NCBI RefSeq assembly: GCF_900113485.1
Contig: NZ_FOPM01000001.1
Location: 248,001 to 312,000 of the forward strand
Source of the DNA: Methylobacterium gossipiicola
Lineage (GTDB): Bacteria; Pseudomonadota; Alphaproteobacteria; Rhizobiales; Beijerinckiaceae
Length of the DNA stretch: 64,000 nt
Direction of reading: 5' to 3'
How positions within the stretch are numbered: position 1 is the stretch's first letter; each line of letters opens with the position of its first letter. The notes under the pieces were generated by a model. That model worked only from the letters and a program-made list of their open reading frames with translations, had not been told where the DNA came from and did not search any database. The position numbers and the translations under genes were made by a program. Positions 8,698 through 17,499 of this stretch are shown here, one piece after another.

Positions 8698-10326
8698 TTA
8701 GTGGTGGCCCGGCTCGTCGACGATGCGGGGCAGGGTCTCGAACTGGTGGAAGGGCGGGGGCGAGGACAGGGTCCACTCGAGGGTCGTCGCACCCTCACCC
8801 CACGGGTTGGCGGCGGCGCGCTTGCTGGAACGGAGCGCCAGCACAACGCCGATGAAGAACACCACCATCCCGAGTGCGAAGATGTGGCCGCCCCAGGTGG
8901 AGACCTTGTGCCAGCCGGCGAAGGCTTCCGGATAGTCGGCGTAGCGACGCGGCATGCCGGCGAGGCCGAGGAAGTGCATCGGGAAGAACAGGATGTTCGC
9001 GCCGATGAAGGCAAGCCAGAAGTGCAGCTTGCCGGCCCATTCGGGGATGATGTGGCCGGTCATCTTCGGGAACCAGTAGTAGATACCGGCGAAGATGATG
9101 AACACGGCGCCCAGCGAGAGCACGTAGTGGAAGTGGGCCACCACGTAGTAGGTGTCGTGCAGGTACTTATCGACGGCCGAGTTCGCCAGCACCACGCCGG
9201 TCACGCCGCCGACGGTGAACAGGAAGATGAAGCCGACGGCCCAATGCATGGCGGCGGTGAAGCGGATCGAGCCACCCCACATCGTCGCGATCCACGAGAA
9301 GATCTTCACGCCGGTGGGCACCGCGATCACCATGGTGGCGAACACGAAGTAGGACTGCGTCTGGAGCGAGAGGCCGACGGTGTACATGTGGTGGGCCCAC
9401 ACGACGAAGCCGACGACACCGATCGCCACCATGGCGTACGCCATGGCGAGGTAGCCGAACACCGGCTTGCGCGAGAAGGTCGAAATGATGTGCGAGACGA
9501 TGCCGAAGGCCGGCAGGATCATGATGTACACTTCGGGGTGACCGAAGAACCAGAACAGGTGCTGGTAGAGCACCGGATCACCACCGCCGGCCGGATCGAA
9601 GAAGGTCGTGCCGAAGTTGCGGTCGGTGAGCAGCATGGTGATCGCGCCGGCGAGAACCGGAAGCGAGAGGAGCAGCAGGAAGGCCGTCACCAGCATCGAC
9701 CAGGCGAACAGCGGCATCTTGTGCAGGGTCATGCCCGGCGCGCGCATGTTCAGGATCGTGGTGATGAAGTTGATGGCGCCGAGGATCGAGCCGGCGCCCG
9801 AGAGGTGGAGCGCGAAGATCGCGAAATCAACGGCCGGGCCGGGATGGCCGGAGGTCGAGAGCGGCGGATAGACCGTCCAGCCGGTGCCGGCGCCGCTGGC
9901 GCCGGGAGCGCCTTCGACGAACAGCGAGCAGACGAGGCTCAGGAAGCCCACGACCGTCAGCCAGAACGAGATGTTGTTCATGCGCGGGAACGCCATGTCG
10001 GGCGCGCCGATCATGAGGGGCACGAACCAGTTCCCGAAGCCGCCGATGAGGGCGGGCATCACCATGAAGAACACCATGATGAGGCCATGGCCGGTCACGA
10101 ACACGTTGTAGGTGCCGGGGCTGGAGAAGTACTGCAGGCCGGGCTCCTCCATCTCCATGCGGATGCCGAAGGAGAGGAACGCGCCGATGATGCCCGCGCA
10201 GAAGGCGAACAGCAGGTAGAGGGTGCCGATGTCCTTGTGGTTGGTGGACAGGAACCAGCGGGAGAAGAATGGGGGCTTGTGATCGTGGGCGTCGTGATGC
10301 CCCGAATGTGCTGCGGCGTTAGCCAT
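8698..10326 (-). CDS. coxA: Cytochrome c oxidase subunit I (aa3 type)
   Basis: A 542-residue catalytic subunit of the heme-copper oxidase that reduces O2 to water and pumps protons. The N-terminal domain has [19 protein letters not shown] and [19 protein letters not shown], which contains the heme a ligand. The CuB region [18 protein letters not shown] and the proximal heme a3 helix [14 protein letters not shown] are intact. Twelve helices are expected. It follows coxB by 77 bases. The last residues, [14 protein letters not shown], include the usual histidine-rich tail. Confidence 0.98.
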   Translation of the reverse strand: MANAAAHSGHHDAHDHKPPFFSRWFLSTNHKDIGTLYLLFAFCAGIIGAFLSFGIRMEMEEPGLQYFSSPGTYNVFVTGHGLIMVFFMVMPALIGGFGNWFVPLMIGAPDMAFPRMNNISFWLTVVGFLSLVCSLFVEGAPGASGAGTGWTVYPPLSTSGHPGPAVDFAIFALHLSGAGSILGAINFITTILNMRAPGMTLHKMPLFAWSMLVTAFLLLLSLPVLAGAITMLLTDRNFGTTFFDPAGGGDPVLYQHLFWFFGHPEVYIMILPAFGIVSHIISTFSRKPVFGYLAMAYAMVAIGVVGFVVWAHHMYTVGLSLQTQSYFVFATMVIAVPTGVKIFSWIATMWGGSIRFTAAMHWAVGFIFLFTVGGVTGVVLANSAVDKYLHDTYYVVAHFHYVLSLGAVFIIFAGIYYWFPKMTGHIIPEWAGKLHFWLAFIGANILFFPMHFLGLAGMPRRYADYPEAFAGWHKVSTWGGHIFALGMVVFFIGVVLALRSSKRAAANPWGEGATTLEWTLSSPPPFHQFETLPRIVDEPGHH

Positions 10327-10403
10327 GGATAGACCTCAGTCCAGGTTTCTCTTTGAATCTCTTGCGTGAAGCCGGAGCGGGCGTACCCGGTCCGGCCGGG
10401 CCT

Positions 10404-11246
10404 TCAGCGGGCCGCAGCGAACTTCGAGGTGTCGGCGTCGATCCGGGCGAACTTCGTCTTACCCTCGGCGAGCCACTTGGCGTACGCCTCCTCGCTCACG
10501 ACCTGGACGGTGATCGGCATGTAGGCGTGACGGGCGCCGCAGAGCTCCGAGCACTGGCCGTGATAGGTGCCCTCGCGGTCGGCCTTGAACCAGAACTGGT
10601 TCAGGCGGCCCGGAACGGCGTCGATCTTGAAGCCGAAGGACGGGATCGCCCAGGAATGCATGACGTCGGCGGCGGTGACCTGGATCTTTACGATCTTGTT
10701 CACGGGCACGACCATGTCGTTGTCGGTGCCCAGGAGCTTGGGCTGCTTGTCCTCGTCGAGGTTGGCGTCGAACGTGAAGCCGCCGCCCTGCTCGACGGCA
10801 GGATACTCGTAGGACCAGTACCAAGCGTGACCGATCACCTTCACGAGCACGTCGGCCTTCGGGTCCGACAGCTGCGTGCGCAGCAGGCGGAACGAGGGAA
10901 TTGCGACGGCGACGAGGATGAGAACCGGAACGATGGTCCAGGCCACTTCGATGAGCGTGTTGTGCGTGGTCTTCGAGGGCGTCGGGTTCGCCTTCTCGCT
11001 GAAACGGTAGATGCAGTAGAGCAGCAACCCGAGCACGAAGACCGAGATGCCGAACGACAGCCAGTGCATGCCGTGTTCGAACGTCAGGATGTCCCGCGCG
11101 TTCTCGGTGACGGGCACCTGACGGCCCATCTGCCAGGGCTCGGGTTGGCCGATGCCCGCCGCCAGGGCGGAGGACGACGAAACGAGGACGGCGCCAAGCG
11201 CGGCAAGCCCCCATGTTGACCGGTGTTGCGCTTGCGTCGTCCGCAT
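10404..11246 (-). CDS. coxB: Cytochrome c oxidase subunit II with CuA site
   Basis: About 280 residues: a signal peptide, two transmembrane hairpin helices (HWLSFGISVFVLGLLLYCIY and LIEVAWTIVPVLILVAVAI) and a periplasmic cupredoxin domain. The CuA motif CSELCGARHAYMP is intact, so this subunit takes electrons from cytochrome c. The ATG at 11246 was chosen because AGAGAGG precedes it by a few bases; an in-frame ATG at 11267 is possible. A much longer open frame reaching 12329 is chance, since it runs antisense through the LysR gene. It is the first gene of the oxidase cluster, so the promoter should lie in 11247-11534. Confidence 0.96.
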   Translation of the reverse strand: MRTTQAQHRSTWGLAALGAVLVSSSSALAAGIGQPEPWQMGRQVPVTENARDILTFEHGMHWLSFGISVFVLGLLLYCIYRFSEKANPTPSKTTHNTLIEVAWTIVPVLILVAVAIPSFRLLRTQLSDPKADVLVKVIGHAWYWSYEYPAVEQGGGFTFDANLDEDKQPKLLGTDNDMVVPVNKIVKIQVTAADVMHSWAIPSFGFKIDAVPGRLNQFWFKADREGTYHGQCSELCGARHAYMPITVQVVSEEAYAKWLAEGKTKFARIDADTSKFAAAR

Positions 11247-11292
11247 CTGCCTCTCTCGGCTCCCCATGACGTGATCGATTGTCCCCGCGCCT

Positions 11293-11319
11293 CTTGCGAT
11301 ATTTAGATCAAAGCGCAAG
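11293..11319. promoter_or_regulatory. Inverted repeat between coxB and lysR
   Basis: The arms CTTGCG and CGCAAG are 15 bases apart, in the AT-richer middle of the 288-base divergent gap that must hold the promoters of coxB (minus strand) and the LysR gene (plus). It is a possible operator for either; no bound factor can be named. Confidence 0.35.
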
Positions 11320-11534
11320 TGCATTCTGCGGGTGTTGCGGCATGCCACGGAGTTTCCCACCCTGGATGCCGATGGGCGTGACAGAACACATGGACCGTGG
11401 TCATGCAACCGCAACAGCGTCGCATCGGGGCCACTTCCGCACGTTATGCAAGGGGTGACGGCGCGATTTTTCCCGGGTGATGGCAGGGTGCGCCAAGCCT
11501 CGCGACCGGGTGGATTAAAAGGACGGGCCGGGCC

Positions 11535-12443
11535 GTGATCGAACGTCTCGAATTCATCCTCGCCCTGGCGCGGGAGCGCCATTTCGGCCGGGCGGCGCAA
11601 GTCTGTCACGTGTCGCAGCAGACCTTGTCGGCCGGCGTCAAGCAATTGGAAGAGCGCCTCGGTGTCATGCTGGTGCAGCGCGGCTCGCGTTTCCAAGGCT
11701 TCACCCCCGAGGGCGAGCGCGTCCTCGAATGGGCACGCCGGATCGTCGCCGATGCCCGGGCCATGCGGGACGAGGTGGCGAGCCTGCGTCGCGGCCTCGC
11801 CGGCACCCTTCGCCTGGCTGCGATCCCGACCGCGACTCCCATCGTGGCGGCCCTGACGACGCCGTTCCGAACGCGGCATCCCGAGGTCCGGTTCTCCGTT
11901 CAGTCCACGACGTCGGGCGAGATCGGGCGTCTCATCGCCGACCTCGAGATCGATGCCGGCATCACCTATCTCGAGAACGAGCCCCTCGGGCGCCTCACCG
12001 CCGTGCCACTCTATCGCGAGCGCTACCGGTTGCTGACCGCCGTGGACGGTGTCTTCGGCGCCCGTGAAACCGTGACCTGGGAGGAGGTGGCGCGCATTCC
12101 CCTGTGTCTCCTCACGCCCGACATGCAGAATCGCCGGATCATCGATAGGCATCTGACGAGTGTCGGACGTTCGTCGCCGCCGCTCCTCGAATCGAACTCG
12201 ATGATCGTGCTGCTGACCCATGTCCGCACGGCGAAATGGGCGAGCATCATGCCGGCGGTCCTCGCCGACAGCTTCCGACTCAGTGATCGGGTGCGGGCGG
12301 TGCCCATCGTGGAGCCCGATGTCAGCCACCTCATCGGCCTCGTCGTTCCCGAGCGGGAGCCGATGACGCCCTTGTGCGCCGCACTCATCGTCGAGGCCCG
12401 CGCTTCAGCCGCTGGAATCGCGCAGGATATTGCCATCCTCTGA
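11535..12443 (+). CDS. LysR-family regulator, probable activator of the formate dehydrogenase operon
   Basis: A 302-residue LysR-type regulator. The N-terminal winged helix-turn-helix is clear (FILALARERHFGRAAQVCHVSQQTLSAGVKQLEERLG in pieces, residues about 5-45). An effector-binding domain of the LysR substrate type follows from about residue 90. The GTG start fits the family N-terminus exactly. It is encoded just ahead of fdsGBA-fdhD-fdsD on the same strand, as LysR genes are in other fds clusters, so regulation by formate or related signals is inferred. Its stop codon lies inside a tandem 11-base direct repeat. Confidence 0.9.
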   Translation: MIERLEFILALARERHFGRAAQVCHVSQQTLSAGVKQLEERLGVMLVQRGSRFQGFTPEGERVLEWARRIVADARAMRDEVASLRRGLAGTLRLAAIPTATPIVAALTTPFRTRHPEVRFSVQSTTSGEIGRLIADLEIDAGITYLENEPLGRLTAVPLYRERYRLLTAVDGVFGARETVTWEEVARIPLCLLTPDMQNRRIIDRHLTSVGRSSPPLLESNSMIVLLTHVRTAKWASIMPAVLADSFRLSDRVRAVPIVEPDVSHLIGLVVPEREPMTPLCAALIVEARASAAGIAQDIAIL

Positions 12444-12458
12444 CCTTCCTCTGACCTT
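12437..12458 (+). repeat. Tandem 11-base direct repeat upstream of fdsG
   Basis: CCTCTGACCTT occurs twice with no gap. The unit is one helical turn long, a spacing used by proteins that bind tandem sites. It overlaps the lysR stop codon and lies about 140 bases before fdsG. Confidence 0.5.
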
Positions 12459-12475
12459 TCGGTCGCTACAGATTT

Positions 12476-12491
12476 TTGCGTCGCACAATCG
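12476..12491 (+). promoter_or_regulatory. TGC-N3-GCA element upstream of fdsG, shared with the phasin promoter
   Basis: The 16-mer TTGCGTCGCACAATCG holds the odd palindrome TGCG-T-CGCA. The same 16 bases recur exactly at 39360-39375, upstream of the phasin gene. The shape resembles PhaR-type sites (TTGC-N3-GCAA), but that assignment is inference. Confidence 0.45.
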
Positions 12492-12495
12492 AGTT

Positions 12496-12516
12496 ACGAC
12501 AAAAATTCGTTGTCGT
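12496..12516 (+). promoter_or_regulatory. Perfect inverted repeat in the fds promoter region
   Basis: The arms ACGACAA and TTGTCGT pair perfectly around seven bases, 79 bases before the fdsG start. It is a good candidate for the operator of the adjacent LysR regulator. Confidence 0.5.
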
Positions 12517-12594
12517 TCAACGGAAAGGCACGGTTGATTCCCCTTCGGCGATATACCACCTTGGAACGAGAACAAGACCAATCCGGGTGGAACA

Positions 12595-13068
12595 ATGCTG
12601 CCGAACGAGCCCTGGAGCGAGCCCCGCGCCGCCGGGATCATCGCCGAACATCTGCATCTGGAGGGGGCGACCCTTCCGATCCTGCACGCGCTCCAAGAGA
12701 CGTTCGGCTACGTCGATGAGGGCGCCGTGCCGCTCATCGCCGACGCCCTGAACCTGTCCCGTGCCGAGGTTCACGGCTGCATCACGTTCTATCATGACTT
12801 CCGTCGTGCCCCGGCGGGCCGGCATCAGGTGAAGCTGTGCCGGGCCGAGGCTTGCCAGGCCATGGGCTCCGACAAGCTCCACGCCGATATCCTCGCCCGC
12901 CTCGGGATCGACTGGCACGGCACCACGCCGGACGGGAAGGTCACCGTCGAGCCGGTCTACTGCCTCGGCCTGTGCGCCAACGGTCCGGGCGCCCTCGTCG
13001 ACGACGAGCCCCTGGCGCGGCTCACCGCCGACTCCCTCGAATCGGCCCTCGCCGAGGTGAAGTCATGA
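12595..13068 (+). CDS. fdsG: NAD-dependent formate dehydrogenase gamma subunit (NuoE-like)
   Basis: A 157-residue thioredoxin-like [2Fe-2S] protein related to NuoE. The four cluster ligands are C82 and C87 (LCRAEACQ) and C123 and C127 (YCLGLCAN). In the FdsGBAD complex it passes electrons near the flavin in FdsB. It corresponds in order and size to the gamma subunit (fdh2C) of the molybdenum-type FDH2 of Methylorubrum extorquens. Its stop overlaps the fdsB ATG (ATGA), so the operon is coupled. Confidence 0.95.
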   Translation: MLPNEPWSEPRAAGIIAEHLHLEGATLPILHALQETFGYVDEGAVPLIADALNLSRAEVHGCITFYHDFRRAPAGRHQVKLCRAEACQAMGSDKLHADILARLGIDWHGTTPDGKVTVEPVYCLGLCANGPGALVDDEPLARLTADSLESALAEVKS

Positions 13069-14624
13069 GCATCACCCTCTACGTTCCCCGCGACGCCGTC
13101 GCCCTCGGGCTCGGCGCCAACCGCGTCGCCCGCGCCCTGTTCGCCGGCGCCGAGCGCCGCGGCCTCGACGTCACCATCGTGCGCACGGGTTCGCGCGGCC
13201 TGTTGTGGCTGGAGCCCATGGTCGAGGTCGGCACCCCCGAGGGGCGCGTCGCCTACGGTCCCGTCACCCCCGCTGATGTCGATGCCCTTCTCGATGCCGA
13301 TCTGGTGACAGGCGGCGAACATCTGCTTCGTCTCGGGGACCCCGAGAAGATCCCCTATCTCGCCCGTCAGCATCGCCTGACATTCCAGCGCTGCGGCGTC
13401 GTCGATCCCGTCTCCGTCGCGGATTACCGGGCGCATGGCGGCTACAAGGGGCTCGAAGCCGCCCTCAAGCTCGATGCCGCCGGCATCGTCGCCGCCGTGC
13501 GGGAGTCGGGCCTGCGCGGACGCGGCGGCGCCGGCTTCCCGGCCGGCATCAAGTGGAACACGGTGATGCTGGCGGAAGCGCCGCAGAAATACGTGGTCTG
13601 CAACGCCGACGAGGGCGATTCCGGCACCTTCGCCGACCGCATGATGATGGAGGGCGATCCCTTCAACCTCATCGAGGGCATGACCATCGCGGGCATCGCG
13701 ACGGGCGCGACGCGGGGCTACATCTATCTCCGCTCCGAATACCCGCAGGCGTTCGCGACCCTGAAGGAGGCCATCGCCAACGGCATCAAGGCCGGGGTGC
13801 TCGGGGACAACGTTCTGGGCTCGGGCAAGGCTTTCCACCTCGAGGTCCGGTTGGGCGCCGGCGCCTACATTTGCGGCGAGGAAACCTCCTTGCTGGAGAG
13901 CCTGGAAGGCCGTCGCGGCATCGTCCGCGCCAAGCCGCCGATCCCGGCCCTCAAGGGGTTTCTCGGCCAGCCGACCCTCGTCAACAACGTCATGACCTTC
14001 ACGGCCGTGCCGTACATCCTCGAGAACGGCGCCAAGGCCTATGCCGAGTACGGCATGGGGCGCTCCCTCGGCACCCTGGCGATCCAGCTCGCCGGAAACA
14101 TCAAGCACGGCGGCCTGATCGAGTACGCCTTCGGCATCACGCTCCGCGAGATCATCGAGGATTTCGGCGGCGGCACGCAGAGTGGGCGGCCGGTGCGGGC
14201 GGTTCAGGTCGGCGGCCCCCTCGGCGCCTACTTCCCCGATCACCTCCTCGACACGCCCCTCGATTACGAGGCGATGGCGGCCCAGAAGGGCCTCGTCGGC
14301 CACGGCGGCATCGTGGTGTTCGACGACACGGTGGATATGGCAAAGCAAGCCCGCTTCGCCTTCGAGTTCTGCGCCGTGGAATCCTGCGGCAAATGCACCC
14401 CATGCCGCATCGGCGCGACGCGCGGCGTCGAGACCATGGACAAGGTCATCGCCGGCACCGACGCGGAGGCGAATCTCGCGGTGATCGCCGATCTTTGCGA
14501 CGTCATGACCGACGGGTCGCTCTGCGCCATGGGCGGGCTCACGCCGATGCCCGTCATGAGCGCGATCACCCACTTCCCCGAGGATTTCACGCGCGGCGGA
14601 CAGATGTCCGTTGCCGCCGAGTAA
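13065..14624 (+). CDS. fdsB: NAD-dependent formate dehydrogenase beta subunit (NuoF-like)
   Basis: A 519-residue cytosolic subunit that holds FMN and the NAD+ site. The FMN/NADH region GLRGRGGAGFPAGIKW and the loop YVVCNADEGDSGTF are typical of NuoF, and the [4Fe-4S] ligands are in ESCGKCTPCRIG. The first 115 or so residues form an N-terminal thioredoxin-like extension as in FdsB. The ATG at 13065 overlaps the fdsG stop. A RBS for fdsA (AAGGAGG) begins within its stop region. Confidence 0.96.
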   Translation: MSITLYVPRDAVALGLGANRVARALFAGAERRGLDVTIVRTGSRGLLWLEPMVEVGTPEGRVAYGPVTPADVDALLDADLVTGGEHLLRLGDPEKIPYLARQHRLTFQRCGVVDPVSVADYRAHGGYKGLEAALKLDAAGIVAAVRESGLRGRGGAGFPAGIKWNTVMLAEAPQKYVVCNADEGDSGTFADRMMMEGDPFNLIEGMTIAGIATGATRGYIYLRSEYPQAFATLKEAIANGIKAGVLGDNVLGSGKAFHLEVRLGAGAYICGEETSLLESLEGRRGIVRAKPPIPALKGFLGQPTLVNNVMTFTAVPYILENGAKAYAEYGMGRSLGTLAIQLAGNIKHGGLIEYAFGITLREIIEDFGGGTQSGRPVRAVQVGGPLGAYFPDHLLDTPLDYEAMAAQKGLVGHGGIVVFDDTVDMAKQARFAFEFCAVESCGKCTPCRIGATRGVETMDKVIAGTDAEANLAVIADLCDVMTDGSLCAMGGLTPMPVMSAITHFPEDFTRGGQMSVAAE

Positions 14625-14637
14625 GGAGGCGCGACCC

Positions 14638-17499
14638 ATGGCCCTCATCAAAGAGATCGATTACGGCACCCCGATCCGGGTGTCCGAGCAGACCGTCACC
14701 CTCACCATCGACGGCATGAGCGTCACCGTGCCGGCCGGGACCTCGGTCATGGCCGCCGCCATGCACGTGGGCACGCAGATCCCGAAGCTGTGCGCGACGG
14801 ATTCGCTCGAAGCCTTCGGCTCCTGCCGCCTCTGTCTCGTGGAGATCGAGGGCCGTCGCGGCACCCCGGCCTCCTGCACCACGCCGGCCGAGAACGGCAT
14901 GGTGGTCTCGACCCAGACGGACAAGCTCGCCAAGCTCCGCAAGGGCGTGATGGAACTCTACATCTCCGATCACCCCCTCGACTGCCTCACCTGCGCGGCC
15001 AACGGCGACTGCGAGTTGCAGGACATGGCCGGCGCCGTGGGCCTGCGCGAGGTGCGTTACGGTTATGACGGGGCCAACCACGTCAAGCCGACCTCCGAGC
15101 AGTACCTGCCGAAGGACACGTCGAACCCGTACTTCACCTACGATCCGTCGAAGTGCATCGTCTGCAACCGCTGCGTCCGCGCCTGTGAGGAGGTGCAGGG
15201 CACGTTCGCCCTGACCATCGAGGGGCGTGGCTTCGACAGCCGCGTCGCCGCCGGCCCGACGAATTTCATGGAATCCGAGTGCGTTTCCTGCGGCGCCTGC
15301 GTTCAGGCCTGTCCGACGGCGACGCTCCAGGAGAAGTCGATCATCGAGCACGGCCAGCCCGAACATTCCGAGATCACCACCTGCGCCTATTGCGGTGTCG
15401 GCTGCTCGTTCAAGGCCGAAATGCAGGGCACCCGCGTGGTGCGGATGGTCCCCTACAAGGGCGGCAAGGCCAATGAGGGCCATAGCTGCGTGAAGGGTCG
15501 CTTCGCCTACGGCTACGCCACCCACAAGGACCGCATCACCAAGCCGATGATCCGTGAGAAGATCACGGATCCCTGGCAGGAGGTGTCGTGGGAGGTCGCC
15601 ATCGAACGCGCGGCTTCCGAGTTCAAACGCATCCAGGCGAAGTACGGCAAGGATTCGGTCGGCGGCATCACCTCGTCGCGCTGCACCAACGAGGAAGCCT
15701 ACCTCGTCCAGAAGCTCGTGCGCGCCGCCTTCGGCAACAACAACGTCGACACCTGCGCCCGCGTCTGCCACTCGCCCACGGGCTACGGCCTGATGTCGAC
15801 GCTCGGCACCTCGGCCGGCACCCAGGACTTCGCGTCCGTGGCCCATTCCGACGTGATCCTCGTCATCGGCGCCAACCCGACGGACGGTCACCCGGTCTTC
15901 GGTTCGCGTATGAAGAAGCGCCTCCGGGAAGGTGCGAAACTGATCGTTGCGGACCCGAGAAAAATCGACCTCGTGAAGTCGCCCCACATCAAGGCCGATT
16001 TCCACCTGCCCCTGAAGCCCGGCTCCAACGTCGCCTTCATCAACTCCATGGCGCATGTCATCGTTACGGAGGGGCTGATCGACGAGGCTTACGTCCGCGA
16101 GCGCTGCGACCTCGCCGACTTTGAGGCCTGGGCCCGGTTCGTCGCCGACGAGCGCCATTCGCCCGAAGCCCAGGAGCAGTTCACCGGGATCGATCCGATC
16201 CAGCTGCGCGGGGCCGCGCGCCTCTACGCCAAGGGCGGCGCCGCCGGCATCTATTACGGCCTCGGCGTCACTGAGCACAGCCAGGGCTCGACCATGGTCA
16301 TGGGCATGGCCAACCTCGCCATGGCGACGGGCAACATCGGCATGTTGGGCGCCGGCGTGAATCCCCTGCGCGGCCAAAACAACGTCCAGGGTTCGTGCGA
16401 CATGGGCTCGTTCCCGCACGAGCTGCCGGGCTATCGCCACGTCTCGGACGACGCCACCCGCGAGACCTTCGAATCCCTGTGGGGCGTCGCCCTCGACAAG
16501 GATCCGGGCCTGCGCATCACCAACATGCTCGACGAGGCCGTCGATGGCGCCTTCAAGGGCATGTACATCCAGGGTGAGGACATCGCCCAGTCCGATCCCG
16601 ACACGCACCACGTCACCGCCGGTCTCATGGCGATGGAGTGCATCGTCATTCAGGATATCTTCCTTAACGAGACGGCGAAGTACGCCCACGTCTTCCTCCC
16701 GGGCGCGTCGTTCCTCGAAAAGGACGGGACCTTCACCAATGCCGAGCGTCGCATCTCCCGCGTGCGCAAGGTGATGCCGCCCCTGTCGGGCGTCGGTGAC
16801 TGGGAGGGCACGATGCTGCTCTCCAATGCCCTCGGCTACCCGATGAATTACACCCACCCGTCCGAGATCATGGACGAGATCGCGGCGTTGACCCCGAGCT
16901 TCAAGGGCGTGAGCTTCGCCAAGCTCAATGAACTCGGCTCGATCCAGTGGCCGTGCAACGACGCCGCCCCGCGCGGGACGCCGATGATGCACGTCGACCG
17001 CTTCGTGCGGGGGCTGGGCAAGTTCATGATCACTGAATACGTCCCGACGGAGGAGCGTACGGGACCGCGCTTCCCCCTCATCCTCACCACGGGACGCATT
17101 CTGTCGCAGTACAATGTCGGCGCGCAGACCCGCCGCACGGAGAACTCGCGCTGGCACGAGGAGGACGTGCTGGAGATCCACCCCTTCGATGCCGAGGTTC
17201 GCGGCATCGTCGACGGCGATCTCGTGGCCCTTGAGAGCCGTTCCGGTGATATCGCCCTCAAGGCAGTGGTCTCCGAGCGGATGCAGCCCGGTGTGGTCTA
17301 CACCACGTTCCACCACGCCAAGACCGGCGCCAACGTCATCACCACCGACTATTCGGACTGGGCGACCAACTGCCCCGAATACAAGGTGACGGCGGTGCAG
17401 GTTCGGCGCACCAACCGGCCGTCCGATTGGCAGGCGAAATTCTACGAGGAGGATTTCTCCCTGACCCGGATCGCGACGCAGTTGAATGCCGCCGAATAG
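14638..17499 (+). CDS. fdsA: Formate dehydrogenase alpha subunit (molybdopterin, FDH2/Fds type)
   Basis: A 953-residue catalytic subunit. In order it has: a [2Fe-2S] ferredoxin domain (C52, C63, C66, C80); a NuoG-type His-Cys3 cluster (H112, C116, C119, C125); two ferredoxin-type [4Fe-4S] motifs (C173-C183 and C215-C225); the enzyme's own [4Fe-4S] site (C249, C252, C256, C284); and the bis-MGD domain with active-site C377-H378 in ARVCHSPTGYG. A cysteine, not selenocysteine, is used. The ATG at 14638 follows AAGGAGG; a TTG 27 bases earlier is less likely. It oxidises formate to CO2, passing electrons through FdsB/G to NAD+. Confidence 0.97.
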   Translation: MALIKEIDYGTPIRVSEQTVTLTIDGMSVTVPAGTSVMAAAMHVGTQIPKLCATDSLEAFGSCRLCLVEIEGRRGTPASCTTPAENGMVVSTQTDKLAKLRKGVMELYISDHPLDCLTCAANGDCELQDMAGAVGLREVRYGYDGANHVKPTSEQYLPKDTSNPYFTYDPSKCIVCNRCVRACEEVQGTFALTIEGRGFDSRVAAGPTNFMESECVSCGACVQACPTATLQEKSIIEHGQPEHSEITTCAYCGVGCSFKAEMQGTRVVRMVPYKGGKANEGHSCVKGRFAYGYATHKDRITKPMIREKITDPWQEVSWEVAIERAASEFKRIQAKYGKDSVGGITSSRCTNEEAYLVQKLVRAAFGNNNVDTCARVCHSPTGYGLMSTLGTSAGTQDFASVAHSDVILVIGANPTDGHPVFGSRMKKRLREGAKLIVADPRKIDLVKSPHIKADFHLPLKPGSNVAFINSMAHVIVTEGLIDEAYVRERCDLADFEAWARFVADERHSPEAQEQFTGIDPIQLRGAARLYAKGGAAGIYYGLGVTEHSQGSTMVMGMANLAMATGNIGMLGAGVNPLRGQNNVQGSCDMGSFPHELPGYRHVSDDATRETFESLWGVALDKDPGLRITNMLDEAVDGAFKGMYIQGEDIAQSDPDTHHVTAGLMAMECIVIQDIFLNETAKYAHVFLPGASFLEKDGTFTNAERRISRVRKVMPPLSGVGDWEGTMLLSNALGYPMNYTHPSEIMDEIAALTPSFKGVSFAKLNELGSIQWPCNDAAPRGTPMMHVDRFVRGLGKFMITEYVPTEERTGPRFPLILTTGRILSQYNVGAQTRRTENSRWHEEDVLEIHPFDAEVRGIVDGDLVALESRSGDIALKAVVSERMQPGVVYTTFHHAKTGANVITTDYSDWATNCPEYKVTAVQVRRTNRPSDWQAKFYEEDFSLTRIATQLNAAE

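Noticed and set aside
11293..11319. FNR/FixK site before coxB (one half reads ATCAA)
   Set aside because: The other half does not fit TTGAT; only the CTTGCG/CGCAAG dyad is retained as a feature.
10404..12329. A 641-codon frame that would extend coxB far upstream
   Set aside because: The extension runs antisense through the LysR gene; the ribosome site and signal peptide place the start at 11246.
12437..12458. Possible start of a CRISPR or tandem-repeat array
   Set aside because: Only two units with no spacer; no array or cas gene anywhere in the window.
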